A DNA stretch of 64,000 bases, from assembly GCF_019722725.1 (NCBI RefSeq), contig NZ_CP077941.1, forward strand, positions 2,914,001-2,978,000, read 5' to 3'. The notes beneath the pieces were generated by a model, which did not search any database, was not told the DNA's origin, and was given only the letters and a program-made list of their open reading frames with translations. How positions within the stretch are numbered: position 1 is the stretch's first letter; each line of letters starts with the position of its first letter. Positions 41,427-50,783 of this stretch are shown here, piece by piece. The DNA is from Vreelandella profundi (GTDB taxonomy: Bacteria; Pseudomonadota; Gammaproteobacteria; Pseudomonadales; Halomonadaceae). The position numbers and the translations under genes were made by a program.

Positions 41427-42973
41427 TTGGTATCCAGTTCTAGCAGTTGGCACTTGTGCGCCAGCGTTCGCTTAGGTAAGCCAAGGCTTTCAGCGGTTTG
41501 TGCTCGGTTGCCGCCAAAGTGCAGCAACCGCTGACGAATAATGTCGGACTCAACGTCCCGCAGCGCCTGGCGCAAGTCGTCAATACTGTCCGGCAACGCG
41601 TACGCGCCACCGCTGGTCGGCAGAGTCGTATTTATGGGCGCGTCATTATCAAGCTCTCCTGGCAGCACGTAGGCATCAATATCAGTGCCTTGCGCGGTCA
41701 TAGCGCAGGCGTAGTCGATAAGGTTTTTTAACTCGCGCACGTTGCCAGGGTAATCGCGACCGTGCAGTAAGCGCAGCGCCGCGGGCGTAATACCCATTTC
41801 GACGCGCCCTTCACGCTGGCAGAAATCGGTGATGAACGATTGCGCCAGTTGAGCGATGTCATCGCGCCGTTCGGCAAGCGGGGGCAGGGTCAACGGGAAC
41901 TGACCGAGCCGGTAGTAAAGATCGGCGCGAAACTGCTGCTCGCGGATATGCTCGCGAAGCGGCTGATGGGTCGCAGACACTATGCGTAAATCGGCGCAGC
42001 GTTCTTCGCTCGCCCCCAAAGGGCGATAACGGCCGCTTTCCAGCACGCGCAGCAGCTTGGCCTGCAGCGCTAGCGGCATATCACCCACCTCATCCAGAAA
42101 AAGCGTGCCGCCGTCGGCTTGGCTAATCAGTCCTTCCTGGGCCTGGTCCGCGCCTGAAAATGCACCTTTGGAATGACCGAACAGCTCAGACTCCAGCAGC
42201 GCCTCGGGAATGGCAGCGCAGTTAATCGCCATAAACGGGCCTTTTGAGCGCGCCGAAAGCTGGTGCAGGGCACGCGCTACACGATCTTTACCCGTCCCGG
42301 TTTCGCCTTGCAGCAACACGGCCAGATTAGTTTCTGCTGCTCTCACCACTTGGCGGCGCAGCGTGTGCATAGCCATCGACTGCCCCAGCAGGTCTTCTGC
42401 TAACTGGTCTGCCAGCGTCTGGCGCCGGGCGCCGTCGTTGAGTTTGGCGAGGGAATCACGCAGCGCGCGCGTACGATGCCGCTCGCCCTGCTCTCTCGAA
42501 AGCCGTGCCCACAGCCTGCATAGCAAGGCTTCAAAAGCTGCCATGCCGGGGTCGTCATTAAGCGCGTTGAGAGCGTCTCGCTCGCCCACCATTAACAGCA
42601 CACCCAGCCACTCTTGATCACCGTCCATTGCCCGCAGTGGCCGTACTTGGAGGCATTTATTCGCCGCTAAGCGCGCCACTTGTGTTTGAAACGCGCGGTG
42701 GTCCAAACGCGTGCGTGCATCACCCACACTTAACGTTAGCGCTTTACCGCTACGAATAACGTGGGCGTAGGGATGGCTAAAATCACTGCAATCGAACTGC
42801 GCGGCATCGCCGTCACGCCCCAGCCAGCGGCCGCTGCCTTCCACATAGAGGCACTCTGCGCCATCCAGGCCCAGGCCATCACGCACCAGCGTTGCTGCTC
42901 GCGCGCGCAACGCCTCTGCGTTAGCACTCTCTACTAGGGTTAATGCAATCGGCATTGCGGCTAGCAGCGTCAT
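41423..42973 (-). CDS. vasH: Sigma54-dependent T6SS activator (VasH-type)
   Basis: A 516-residue bacterial enhancer-binding protein. An N-terminal GAF-like sensor (about 20-160) is followed by an AAA+ domain with Walker A GETGTGKD (223-230), the sigma54-contact loop as GAFSGA (270-275) instead of the usual GAFTGA, and Walker [15 protein letters not shown] Fis-type helix-turn-helix lies at the C-terminus ([18 protein letters not shown]). It would open sigma54 promoters such as the one in front of hcp. The start at 42973 lies 4 bases after the clpV stop, with GGAGGT overlapping the end of clpV. The frame is open 19 codons further upstream. Confidence 0.92.
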   Translation of the reverse strand: MTLLAAMPIALTLVESANAEALRARAATLVRDGLGLDGAECLYVEGSGRWLGRDGDAAQFDCSDFSHPYAHVIRSGKALTLSVGDARTRLDHRAFQTQVARLAANKCLQVRPLRAMDGDQEWLGVLLMVGERDALNALNDDPGMAAFEALLCRLWARLSREQGERHRTRALRDSLAKLNDGARRQTLADQLAEDLLGQSMAMHTLRRQVVRAAETNLAVLLQGETGTGKDRVARALHQLSARSKGPFMAINCAAIPEALLESELFGHSKGAFSGADQAQEGLISQADGGTLFLDEVGDMPLALQAKLLRVLESGRYRPLGASEERCADLRIVSATHQPLREHIREQQFRADLYYRLGQFPLTLPPLAERRDDIAQLAQSFITDFCQREGRVEMGITPAALRLLHGRDYPGNVRELKNLIDYACAMTAQGTDIDAYVLPGELDNDAPINTTLPTSGGAYALPDSIDDLRQALRDVESDIIRQRLLHFGGNRAQTAESLGLPKRTLAHKCQLLELDTK

Positions 42974-42977
42974 GAAG

Positions 42978-45629
42978 TTACGCAACCTCCGCGGTAAAGG
43001 TGCCCAGTTCAGCATCGACACCCAGCGCAACGCGGGTCACCTGTTCACGACGCGCCATGCGTTCGAGCAAGGCACGCGACAGCGGCGGGAGCAGCTCACC
43101 GTCAATCACCGATTCCAGCATGCGCGCGCCGTTTTCACTGCGGGTGGCACGCTGGCAAATCGCATCCACCAGGGTGTCATCCAGCGCTACATCCGCATGC
43201 CTGTGGCGTTCGCGAATACGCGTTGCCAGCGTGTGCAGCTTGGCTTTGGCGATATCGCGCAGCGTATCGCCGTCTAGCGGCAGATAAGGCACCACTTCCA
43301 TACGGGCGAGCAGTGCGGGCTTGAAGAACTCAGCCAGTACGGGATAAAGCGCTGCATCAAGCTGGGCAGCGTTATCGCCGTGGCGGACAATGGCCTCATA
43401 GCCAAGGTTAGAGGTCATGAAAAAGAGCACGTTTTTACAGTCGATTAATCGCCCTTCCCCATCGGCCAGCTCACCTTTATCGAACGCTTGATAGAAGAGG
43501 TTCAACACGTCGGGGTGCGCTTTTTCAACTTCATCCAGCAGCACCACCGAGTAAGGCCGCTGACGAATCGCTTCGGTCAATAGGCCGCCCTCGCCAAAGC
43601 CCACATAGCCAGGCGGTGAGCCAATTAGCCGAGAAACGGTATGCTTCTCTTGGTATTCGGACATATTGATAGTGGTCAGAAACTGGCGACCGCCATACAG
43701 CTGGTCAGCAATCTGCACCACGGTTTCAGTCTTACCGACCCCGCTGGGGCCCACCAAAAGGAAGGCGCCCAAGGGCCGCCCTGGCCGGCGTAGATCCGCA
43801 CGGGCAGTCAGCAGATGGCGGTGAATGCGCTCTACCGCGCTGCTTTGGCCCTGGATTAATTCCCCTAGATAAGTAGGCAGCTCGGTAAGCCGCGTTAGCT
43901 CATCACTGGTCATGCGCTCTACCGGGACGCCTGTCCAGTCGCCGATCACCTGGGCAATCTGTGCTTCTTCAACACTAGGATTAACCAATGCAAAGGTTTC
44001 TTGCAGCTGCGTCAGCTGCTGTTCACGCTCGGCCAGCGCCTGATGAATATCTTCAGGCAGTTGATCCAGCGCATCGCTATTGGTGGCGTCTAGCAACTGG
44101 CGATGCATCGCGACAATCGCATCAACACACCCACGCTGCGCCTGCCAGGCGGCTTCTAAGCTTGCTAGCTCCTGCTCAAGCTTGGCTAGGCGCTCCGTTA
44201 AGATGTGGTGATTTTCGCTATCGGGCTCACGCCCTAGCAGTCGCTCACGCTCGAGCTGGTCGCGCTCACGCAATGCGGCGATGTGCTCGCTTTGCAGATG
44301 GCTGAGCCTGCGCGGCGGCGTGTCTAACGCCTGTGCTAATCGCGTGCAGGCGGTATCCAGCACGTCGATCGCTTTGTCCGGCAGCTGCCGCCCGGCCAAG
44401 TAGCGTGCCGACAGTGCCGCGGCGGCGCGCAAACCGCTGTCGCCAATCAGCACCCCATGGGCACGCTCGTAAACATCGCGCAGGCCGCGCAGAATCACCA
44501 GCGCCTGCTCCACGCTCGGTTCAGAGAGCGCTATAGGCTGGAAGCGCCTTGAAAGCGCGGGGTCTTTTTCGAAGTACTTTTTGTATTCGCGCCACGTGGT
44601 CGCGGCAATGGTGCGCAGCTCGCCGCGCGCCAGCGCAGGCTTGAGTAAGTTGGCCGCATCACCGCCCCCTTCTTGATTACCGGCGCCAATCAGCGTGTGC
44701 GCTTCATCAATAAACAACAGCGTAGGGCGCGGTGCGTTTTTCACCTCATCAATCACTGCTTTCAGGCGTTTTTCAAACTCGCCTTTAACGGCAGCGCCTG
44801 CCTGCAGGGCGCCTAAATCAAGAGTCAGTAGCTCAACATCTTTTAGCGCTGCAGGAACTTGCCCTGCCACAATGCGTGCTGCCAACCCCTCCACAACGGC
44901 GCTTTTACCCACCCCGGCATCCCCGATCACAATCGGATTGTTCTTGCGTCGACGCCCCAGAATATCGAGCATCTGGTCGATTTCCGGATCGCGCCCCAGC
45001 ACGGGGTCGAGCTCGCCTTGGCGTGCCTGTTCGGTTAAAGAGGTGGCAAACCGCGCCAGCGCACTATCGTTTTCAGGCTTCTCGCTTCCAGGCCCCATGC
45101 TTCCAGACCCCATGCCAGACTGGCGCCCTGCGTTTGAGGATGGATCACTGGGAGCCTCAGCCGATTCAGCGGCAAGGTGCTCTAAATGGCGGCGCAGCGT
45201 TTCGCGATTGATATCCGCCAGCAGGCGCACCGAACCCGCGCCAAGATAGCGCTCAGCGTTATGCAATAAAGCCGTTAGCACGGCGCCACTGCGTAATGCA
45301 CGGTGCTGATATTCGGTAGCGGCGAGCAGCCAGGCGTCTTGTAATAGCTCCACCAGCAGCGGTGAAAAGCTGGGCGTGATGATCTCAAGATCGCGCGGCG
45401 GGCGCGTTTCTTCGGCAAGTTTTGCTCGCAGCGCCGCAGTATCGATCTCAAAATGCTCGCACAAACAGCGTACATCGCACAGCGGCTGGTCCAGCAGCGC
45501 TTGCAGCAAATGCGCGGCCGCGACTTCTGGCGCCTGTTGCTGTGCGCACAGCACCGCGGCTTGTTCGAGGCCTTGGCGGGTGATCGGGTTCAGGCGATCA
45601 ATAAGCGCCGGTAGCTCTACCCTGAGCAT
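42978..45629 (-). CDS. clpV: T6SS sheath-recycling ATPase ClpV (TssH)
   Basis: An 883-residue AAA+ protein that disassembles contracted TssB-TssC sheath. The N domain (1-150) recognises TssC. It is joined to the first AAA+ domain by a Gly/Ser/Met/Pro-rich linker (about 160-190) encoded partly by a 15-bp tandem duplication. Walker A motifs are GDAGVGKS and GPSGVGKT; Walker B motifs are LLFIDEAHT and [10 protein letters not shown]. The middle coiled coil is shorter than in ClpB. It lies between tssL and the sigma54 activator gene. Confidence 0.95.
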   Translation of the reverse strand: MLRVELPALIDRLNPITRQGLEQAAVLCAQQQAPEVAAAHLLQALLDQPLCDVRCLCEHFEIDTAALRAKLAEETRPPRDLEIITPSFSPLLVELLQDAWLLAATEYQHRALRSGAVLTALLHNAERYLGAGSVRLLADINRETLRRHLEHLAAESAEAPSDPSSNAGRQSGMGSGSMGPGSEKPENDSALARFATSLTEQARQGELDPVLGRDPEIDQMLDILGRRRKNNPIVIGDAGVGKSAVVEGLAARIVAGQVPAALKDVELLTLDLGALQAGAAVKGEFEKRLKAVIDEVKNAPRPTLLFIDEAHTLIGAGNQEGGGDAANLLKPALARGELRTIAATTWREYKKYFEKDPALSRRFQPIALSEPSVEQALVILRGLRDVYERAHGVLIGDSGLRAAAALSARYLAGRQLPDKAIDVLDTACTRLAQALDTPPRRLSHLQSEHIAALRERDQLERERLLGREPDSENHHILTERLAKLEQELASLEAAWQAQRGCVDAIVAMHRQLLDATNSDALDQLPEDIHQALAEREQQLTQLQETFALVNPSVEEAQIAQVIGDWTGVPVERMTSDELTRLTELPTYLGELIQGQSSAVERIHRHLLTARADLRRPGRPLGAFLLVGPSGVGKTETVVQIADQLYGGRQFLTTINMSEYQEKHTVSRLIGSPPGYVGFGEGGLLTEAIRQRPYSVVLLDEVEKAHPDVLNLFYQAFDKGELADGEGRLIDCKNVLFFMTSNLGYEAIVRHGDNAAQLDAALYPVLAEFFKPALLARMEVVPYLPLDGDTLRDIAKAKLHTLATRIRERHRHADVALDDTLVDAICQRATRSENGARMLESVIDGELLPPLSRALLERMARREQVTRVALGVDAELGTFTAEVA

Positions 45630-45637
45630 GGTATCTC

Positions 45638-46480
45638 CTAACGATAGATTTGGTTAAGAAGCGAGGTGATCTGCTCAGCCTGCTGGTCAAGTGACCATGA
45701 CAAGCCCATATACACCGCCACCATGGCAACCCCAAATAGCCCAAAGATGCCCCAAATAGGAAAGCCCGTTCGCCGCCCTTGGCGAGCGTTAACAACGTTA
45801 CGCAATGGATGCGTAAGCGTTTCTTCAGAGGGCTGATCCAGAGTAGAAAGCTGGTCGCCGAGCGCGCGAACGATTTGTTCGTACTCATCACGGCCGTGGG
45901 TCATCACTCGATAGCGACCTTCAAAACCCAGGCATAGGCATAGGTAAATAAACGCCAGCATGTCGCGGTAGCGCTTGGGCTCTTGCTGCAGTCGCGCCAG
46001 GATAGAAAAGACTTTTTCGCCACCCCAGGTTTCATTATGAAAGCGCGTTAATAAGGAGTGTTCCGCCCACTTACTTTGCCGCCCCCAGGACATTCCCATC
46101 ACCGCTTCATCGATGAAGGAGCACAGCACGTAGCGGTAAGCGAGCAGCGTTGCCCGGTCGTAGCCTTGTTCGGTCAGCTCGATTTCAATCGCGGCGATTT
46201 CGTCGACGACTTGACGATAAAGCCGCTCGACATCGCCTGCGCTGTCGAGCTGGCGCACACGTACCACCATTCCAAGCAGGCTGCTGGCGGCGTCCACTAA
46301 AGGATTTAAATTGTGACCGCGCAGGCGAAACCAGTAGTCCTCATCGGCATCCAACTGCTCGGCGTGGCTGTGGATTAAATGCTCTAGGCCACGCTCATTG
46401 ATCAGGTCTTCATGACGCGCTTTGCTGCGCTCAGCGCGTGGGCGCACCAAATTGCGCTCATCGGTTGTGAGATGTTGCAT
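45638..46480 (-). CDS. tssL: T6SS inner membrane protein TssL (DotU-type)
   Basis: A 280-residue partner of TssM. The cytoplasmic DotU domain has NPLVDAASSLLGMVVRVRQL and RYVLCSFIDEAVMGMSWG, then WGGEKVFSILARL and the FIYLCLCLGFEGRYRV signature. One C-terminal membrane helix (GIFGLFGVAMVAVYMGLSWSL) ends it. There is no OmpA-like peptidoglycan-binding extension, so another protein may anchor the complex to the wall. It starts three bases after tssK. Confidence 0.95.
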   Translation of the reverse strand: MQHLTTDERNLVRPRAERSKARHEDLINERGLEHLIHSHAEQLDADEDYWFRLRGHNLNPLVDAASSLLGMVVRVRQLDSAGDVERLYRQVVDEIAAIEIELTEQGYDRATLLAYRYVLCSFIDEAVMGMSWGRQSKWAEHSLLTRFHNETWGGEKVFSILARLQQEPKRYRDMLAFIYLCLCLGFEGRYRVMTHGRDEYEQIVRALGDQLSTLDQPSEETLTHPLRNVVNARQGRRTGFPIWGIFGLFGVAMVAVYMGLSWSLDQQAEQITSLLNQIYR

Positions 46481-46483
46481 GGC

Positions 46484-47818
46484 TTAACTCCTGATGGCCC
46501 AGAACTGCATTTCCAGGCCGGGGAACTCCCCTGCGACGTGGAAGGCAAACCCGCTGGCACCGTTGAGCATTCCCCAGGCTTCGCTCTGACGGTCCAATTG
46601 GAAGTAGGTATAACCGGCGTGATAAGGCAGCTCGCGAGGAGCAACCGGCAACGGTTCAAGCGGCACACCGGGTAACTGAAGACTGATAAGGTCGCGAATA
46701 CGCTCGACGCTGGCCACTTTGGTTTGCTGTAAGAAAAGCTTGCGCAGCCGCTCGTTGGGCATATCCGCACGTACCGCCAGAATAAACTCCGCCGACTCGA
46801 TCAGGCTGACATCGGAAAGTGGCGCCACCAGCAAGCCAAAACGGCGCGTTTGTAGCTGAATCGCCACCGCACGAGGCTCAAGCACGGTTGAAAGCGCCTG
46901 GCGCATCATCTTCATCAGCGGCCGGAACGAGCGATCAGGGTGATCGTGGTCATAGGCAGGGCACTCTGGCGGCAGCCGCGACTCATCGGTAAAGGTCACT
47001 AGCTCACAGGCCACTTCGTGCATGGTGTCGTAAAGCCGCTCGGGATGGAGCTGGCCTAGCCGTGCTAAATGCTGAAAACGCGGCTGAGCACGGTTAAGCA
47101 GCTGAAGCAGCATGAAGTCAGTCACATCGGCTACGCCGGCCTGGTGGGGCGTTGAGAGGCGCTGGGCAATATTGCGCGCTCGTTCGCGCATTAGCCCGGC
47201 CATTTCACCCACGAAGCGCTGAAGCCCAGAGGCCGCCTGCACGTTAAGCAACGTGGGCAGGAACTGCTCATCCAACACTAAGCTGCCATCCGGGCGACGC
47301 TCAACAATACGCGCAACCGCCAAACAGGCGTAGCCGCTGCGATCATCACGTTCTAAAAGCAGCCGGGGTGAGACGCGTGCAACGTCTAAATCTGCCGAGT
47401 CACCATCGCGGGAATGTAGGTCACGCACGCTGCGTGACAACAGACGATAGCGGGCCGGCAAATCATCGCCCGGCCAGCGCACTTCGCCGACGCCATCGGT
47501 TGCCAGCGGCAGGCCTAAATAGACCACTTGATTGGTAATGCTCGCATCGCTGATTTCTAGTGGGCTAGGCTCCATATCATCAGCGGGCAGATGGAAAGCC
47601 ACGCCATCCGGCATAACGCCACTAGCGCGACTGATCGCTATGCGCCCAAAGCTTAAAAACTCGCTGTTCAGTTCCAGCGATAGGAAGCCATATAAATAGT
47701 GGCTAACCCCTTTTAGACGCGTATCGATTAAGCCTTCTAGGCTGCGCTGCTGCTGCTGGAAATGCTGGGGCTTGATGAATAAGCCTTCGCTCCACACCAC
47801 ACGATTTCGGCTGGCCAT
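46484..47818 (-). CDS. tssK: T6SS baseplate protein TssK
   Basis: A 444-residue baseplate component that links the wedge complex (TssF-G-E) to the membrane complex. The N-terminus VVWSEGLFIKPQHFQQQQRSLE is the TssK hallmark. The RKLFLQQTKVASVERIRDLISLQLPGVPL stretch near residue 360 is also conserved. Its ATG shares a base with the tssJ TAA (TAATG), with AAGGAGG upstream, so translation is coupled. Confidence 0.95.
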   Translation of the reverse strand: MASRNRVVWSEGLFIKPQHFQQQQRSLEGLIDTRLKGVSHYLYGFLSLELNSEFLSFGRIAISRASGVMPDGVAFHLPADDMEPSPLEISDASITNQVVYLGLPLATDGVGEVRWPGDDLPARYRLLSRSVRDLHSRDGDSADLDVARVSPRLLLERDDRSGYACLAVARIVERRPDGSLVLDEQFLPTLLNVQAASGLQRFVGEMAGLMRERARNIAQRLSTPHQAGVADVTDFMLLQLLNRAQPRFQHLARLGQLHPERLYDTMHEVACELVTFTDESRLPPECPAYDHDHPDRSFRPLMKMMRQALSTVLEPRAVAIQLQTRRFGLLVAPLSDVSLIESAEFILAVRADMPNERLRKLFLQQTKVASVERIRDLISLQLPGVPLEPLPVAPRELPYHAGYTYFQLDRQSEAWGMLNGASGFAFHVAGEFPGLEMQFWAIRS

Positions 47819-48372
47819 TATTCCTCCTTCCTTAGCTCTACTTCGTTGTCACGGAGGTGAACCAGCAGGTGGTAATGCTCGCCACTCGCCTTTACCTTGA
47901 CGACCTTTTTCCACTCGGCTTCGTTGGGCGTTGCATAGAACGCAATCAGCCCGATGTAACGCGTGTCTTCATCGACTTCGAACGGTTCGTAAAACTTCCA
48001 CTGCCCGGGCAATAAAGTGAAGTCGTCATGGGTCAGGTAATTCGTGCCTAGCGCTTCTTCTAAATCACGGCTTAACTGACCCAAGTCGGCAGCCATTAGC
48101 ATGGAATCGTCTTTTAGCTGAAGCACCTGAAAGCGCAGCGGCGTTCCTTCACCTTCCACATTGGGATTAACGTTCGGCTCGGCAATCATGCTCATGTCGA
48201 CCGTGGTGGGCCGATCTTCGGGATAGCCAACGGGGATCGAGGGATCACGTAGGACCTGCCACGTTTTCCCGGTGGCTTCACGGGTTGAGGCACAGCCTGC
48301 TAACAGCAGAATGACGCCCATCAGCCAAGCAAGCCGTACCATTGTTGACACGCTCATGCTTGATCGGATCAT
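47818..48372 (-). CDS. tssJ: T6SS outer membrane lipoprotein TssJ
   Basis: A 184-residue lipoprotein anchoring TssM to the outer membrane. The signal peptide ends in VILLLAGC (lipobox), Cys being about residue 27. The mature part has the TssJ transthyretin-like beta fold, including LRFQVLQLKDDSMLMAADL and GLIAFYATPNEAEWKKVV. The ATG overlaps the tagH stop (ATGA) and is preceded by a strong GGGAGGAGG. Confidence 0.93.
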   Translation of the reverse strand: MIRSSMSVSTMVRLAWLMGVILLLAGCASTREATGKTWQVLRDPSIPVGYPEDRPTTVDMSMIAEPNVNPNVEGEGTPLRFQVLQLKDDSMLMAADLGQLSRDLEEALGTNYLTHDDFTLLPGQWKFYEPFEVDEDTRYIGLIAFYATPNEAEWKKVVKVKASGEHYHLLVHLRDNEVELRKEE

Positions 48373-49757
48373 GCCTCCTCCCGCTGCTGGCGACGCACCG
48401 ATTGGTCATACGCCTGCTCGAAAACTTCCCAAAACAGCTTTTGAAAACCTTGCTGGCGCCCTGAGTTGAGCTCGCGGTAATAGTGGTGATACATCTCCCA
48501 CGCCCAGCCGCCTTCGTCTTCAATACGATTGCCCGCACCGCGGTAGGCGTGAAAACGCTTTAACAGCGCTTCGGGTGAAAACGCATCAAGAATAGTGCCG
48601 AGCGCATGGCCAATGGCCTCCTCCACAGCGGCTTGATGTTGACCTTGATGGCGCAAGCACTCGGCGACGGCCTCAGGGGCGGACAGATGCACCGGGCTAC
48701 GCTGGGCCGAAAACAGGGTTTCAGCGGTCTCTTCGTAGGACTGCCCCAGCCGTAGAGGATTATCTTCAATCGGCTGTAAACGACGGTCGCGCAGCGGATA
48801 TTTACTATTATCCTGGGCCTGCTGCAGTATCCGCAGGCCATCGATAGTGGCACGCAGCGTTTGGCCTGCTTCTTCTAGAAACGCCTGCTGTTCTTCGCTG
48901 TCGCGAAAGCTTAGATCCAAACCTAGGCCTTTAAGCAACGGGTCTGCACCAACATGGCCAAGCGCCTGTGTTGTGGGTGCTTGCCAGCGATCTTCCAATT
49001 GCTCACCAACCGAGCGCTCTAAGTCGTTTAGCTGCCGCTCATCCATGCCACTGCTCCTCTGCGTCGTTGTGCTAGTTGTGCTAGTTGTGCTAAAAGACGG
49101 TTTGTTAAATTTCTGTTCTTGATAGGCCGACTGTTGATAGCCTGATCCTTGATAGGTTTGACGCTGTGAAAACGCCACGCTCTCCAACGGCTCAATGACG
49201 TCTGAAACGGCGTCATCACGGTCTAAGGCCACCATCGGGTCATGCTGAATAGAGCCTGGCAGGGCACCGCCCAACGCCTCGATGGGGTCGCCCTTTTCAG
49301 CCTCATGGCTAAACGTTTCGCCGGCACCCGCTGGCCATAGCGTGGCATCAGCCGTCACGTCGTCATGCTCTTCGTCGATGAGCCGAGAAAGCGAATGAAC
49401 GCCGGGCTGCCAGGCGTGCCGATCGCCTAGGTGCACCTTTAAGCAGTACTCACCGACGAGCAGCTCATCACCATCGCGCAACGCCACTTTTCGGTTGCGC
49501 CCCACCGGCAGCGTGGTGCGGTTGATATAGGTGTGGCCGCTTAGATCTACTAAGCAATACTTGCCGTCAATCTTGATGATTTCGGCATGGCTGGGCCTAA
49601 TTTGCCCACCATGATCCTGGAGCAGCCAGTCGTCATGAGGGCTGCTCCCCAGCGTGCCGCCGTCCTGTTTAAAAACAAAGCTGCTGACTGAGCGGCCTTC
49701 AAGCTGCTCGCTGTTAGTTACCACTAACGTTATGGCTTCAAGCTGATTAGCGTGCAT
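48369..49757 (-). CDS. tagH: T6SS FHA-domain protein TagH
   Basis: A 462-residue protein. The N-terminal FHA domain (about 25-110) has LGSSPHDDWLL, RPSHAEIIKIDGKYCLVDLSG and TYINRTTLPVGRN, the phosphothreonine-binding loops. The C-terminal part (about 270-450) is the T6SS-specific domain. A central low-complexity Ser/Thr stretch is encoded by three tandem 9-bp units. No PpkA kinase or PppA phosphatase gene is in this cluster, so threonine-phosphorylation control, if used, is encoded elsewhere. It lies between tssG and tssJ, as in V. cholerae. Confidence 0.92.
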   Translation of the reverse strand: MHANQLEAITLVVTNSEQLEGRSVSSFVFKQDGGTLGSSPHDDWLLQDHGGQIRPSHAEIIKIDGKYCLVDLSGHTYINRTTLPVGRNRKVALRDGDELLVGEYCLKVHLGDRHAWQPGVHSLSRLIDEEHDDVTADATLWPAGAGETFSHEAEKGDPIEALGGALPGSIQHDPMVALDRDDAVSDVIEPLESVAFSQRQTYQGSGYQQSAYQEQKFNKPSFSTTSTTSTTTQRSSGMDERQLNDLERSVGEQLEDRWQAPTTQALGHVGADPLLKGLGLDLSFRDSEEQQAFLEEAGQTLRATIDGLRILQQAQDNSKYPLRDRRLQPIEDNPLRLGQSYEETAETLFSAQRSPVHLSAPEAVAECLRHQGQHQAAVEEAIGHALGTILDAFSPEALLKRFHAYRGAGNRIEDEGGWAWEMYHHYYRELNSGRQQGFQKLFWEVFEQAYDQSVRRQQREEA

Positions 49758-49760
49758 GGC

Positions 49761-50783
49761 TTAACTCGTCATCTGAATGCGTACACAGCGGCGCGCTGTG
49801 CTGTCGTCGCTTTCTGGGTCGACAAACGTGGTCCACCCAAGCTGGCATGAGCCGGCGTCGCCTAAGCGCATCGGCTTGACCTCGCTCTCCAATAATTCAA
49901 GTTCAAGGTCGTAGGCCAGCGGCTCGCGCAGTACAAAGCTCACTAGCGTTCGTAGCGGTTTGTGTTCTTCACCGTCGGGCAGAAAATCTCTGAAACGCGC
50001 CAAGCTCAGCCCGCGCAAACAAAGTGCAAATTTGCCTTTAACATCGGCGACACGATCCCCGGCGACCATATCTTCTCCTAGGGTCATTCCCGCCATGCCC
50101 GTGCGGCTTCGCTGATCCGCTGGAATTTCTACCCAGCGCATCACCCACTCGTCTATCTCGACACTGGCTAAATCAAAGCAGTGGCCCACAATGCCGCACA
50201 CCACATCAGGCGAGCGCGACCGCCCCGCTAACAGGCCCGCGTAGGCGAGCATTTTGCTCCAGTTGATCGGCGTTTCGCCGCGCAGATCGCTGTCTGCTAG
50301 CCCAACCAACGCAAAGATGGCGGCGGAAAAACCATCGGTAGCGTCATCTTGATAGCGCACGTAATGGCGATATTTACGCCAATTACGATGGGCGAGCGTC
50401 AGCAGCCGATGGTTGAAAAAGTCTAGAAAATCACCCGCGGCACCTTCCTGATGGGCGGCGCTATGCGCCAATGCTTCCAAGTAGTAACCGGGTAGCGGGG
50501 ACTGCGAGCCCTGCAAACCAAGAAAACTGACTTCCATCTCATACTGACCTTCCTGGCTTTCTCGCAGGGCGAGCACATCACTGCTGGGAAAACCTAGCGA
50601 CGCCGATGCGTTGTAGCGCACTCGCTGAAAGGAGGGCACGCTACCGCCATGCCGCTGCTCTAAGTCATCGCCATGATGCCGGTGCAGAAGCTCGACGAGT
50701 TGATAAAACTCATAGCGTCGCGCCCCCTGAATCACGGGGGCAAGCGCTACATTAGGGGCTGCTGCCCCGCCTGTAAGGTCCAT
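49761..50783 (-). CDS. tssG: T6SS baseplate protein TssG
   Basis: A 340-residue baseplate wedge protein, partner of TssF. The N-terminus contains RRYEFYQLVELLHRH and VRYNASASLGFPSSDV, family landmarks. PLPGYYLEALAH, FLDFFNHRLLTLAHRNWRKYR and the C-terminal LGWTTFV are also conserved. The start overlaps tssF by 37 bases; the overlap is unusually long, and a later start is possible. Confidence 0.94.
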   Translation of the reverse strand: MDLTGGAAAPNVALAPVIQGARRYEFYQLVELLHRHHGDDLEQRHGGSVPSFQRVRYNASASLGFPSSDVLALRESQEGQYEMEVSFLGLQGSQSPLPGYYLEALAHSAAHQEGAAGDFLDFFNHRLLTLAHRNWRKYRHYVRYQDDATDGFSAAIFALVGLADSDLRGETPINWSKMLAYAGLLAGRSRSPDVVCGIVGHCFDLASVEIDEWVMRWVEIPADQRSRTGMAGMTLGEDMVAGDRVADVKGKFALCLRGLSLARFRDFLPDGEEHKPLRTLVSFVLREPLAYDLELELLESEVKPMRLGDAGSCQLGWTTFVDPESDDSTARRCVRIQMTS

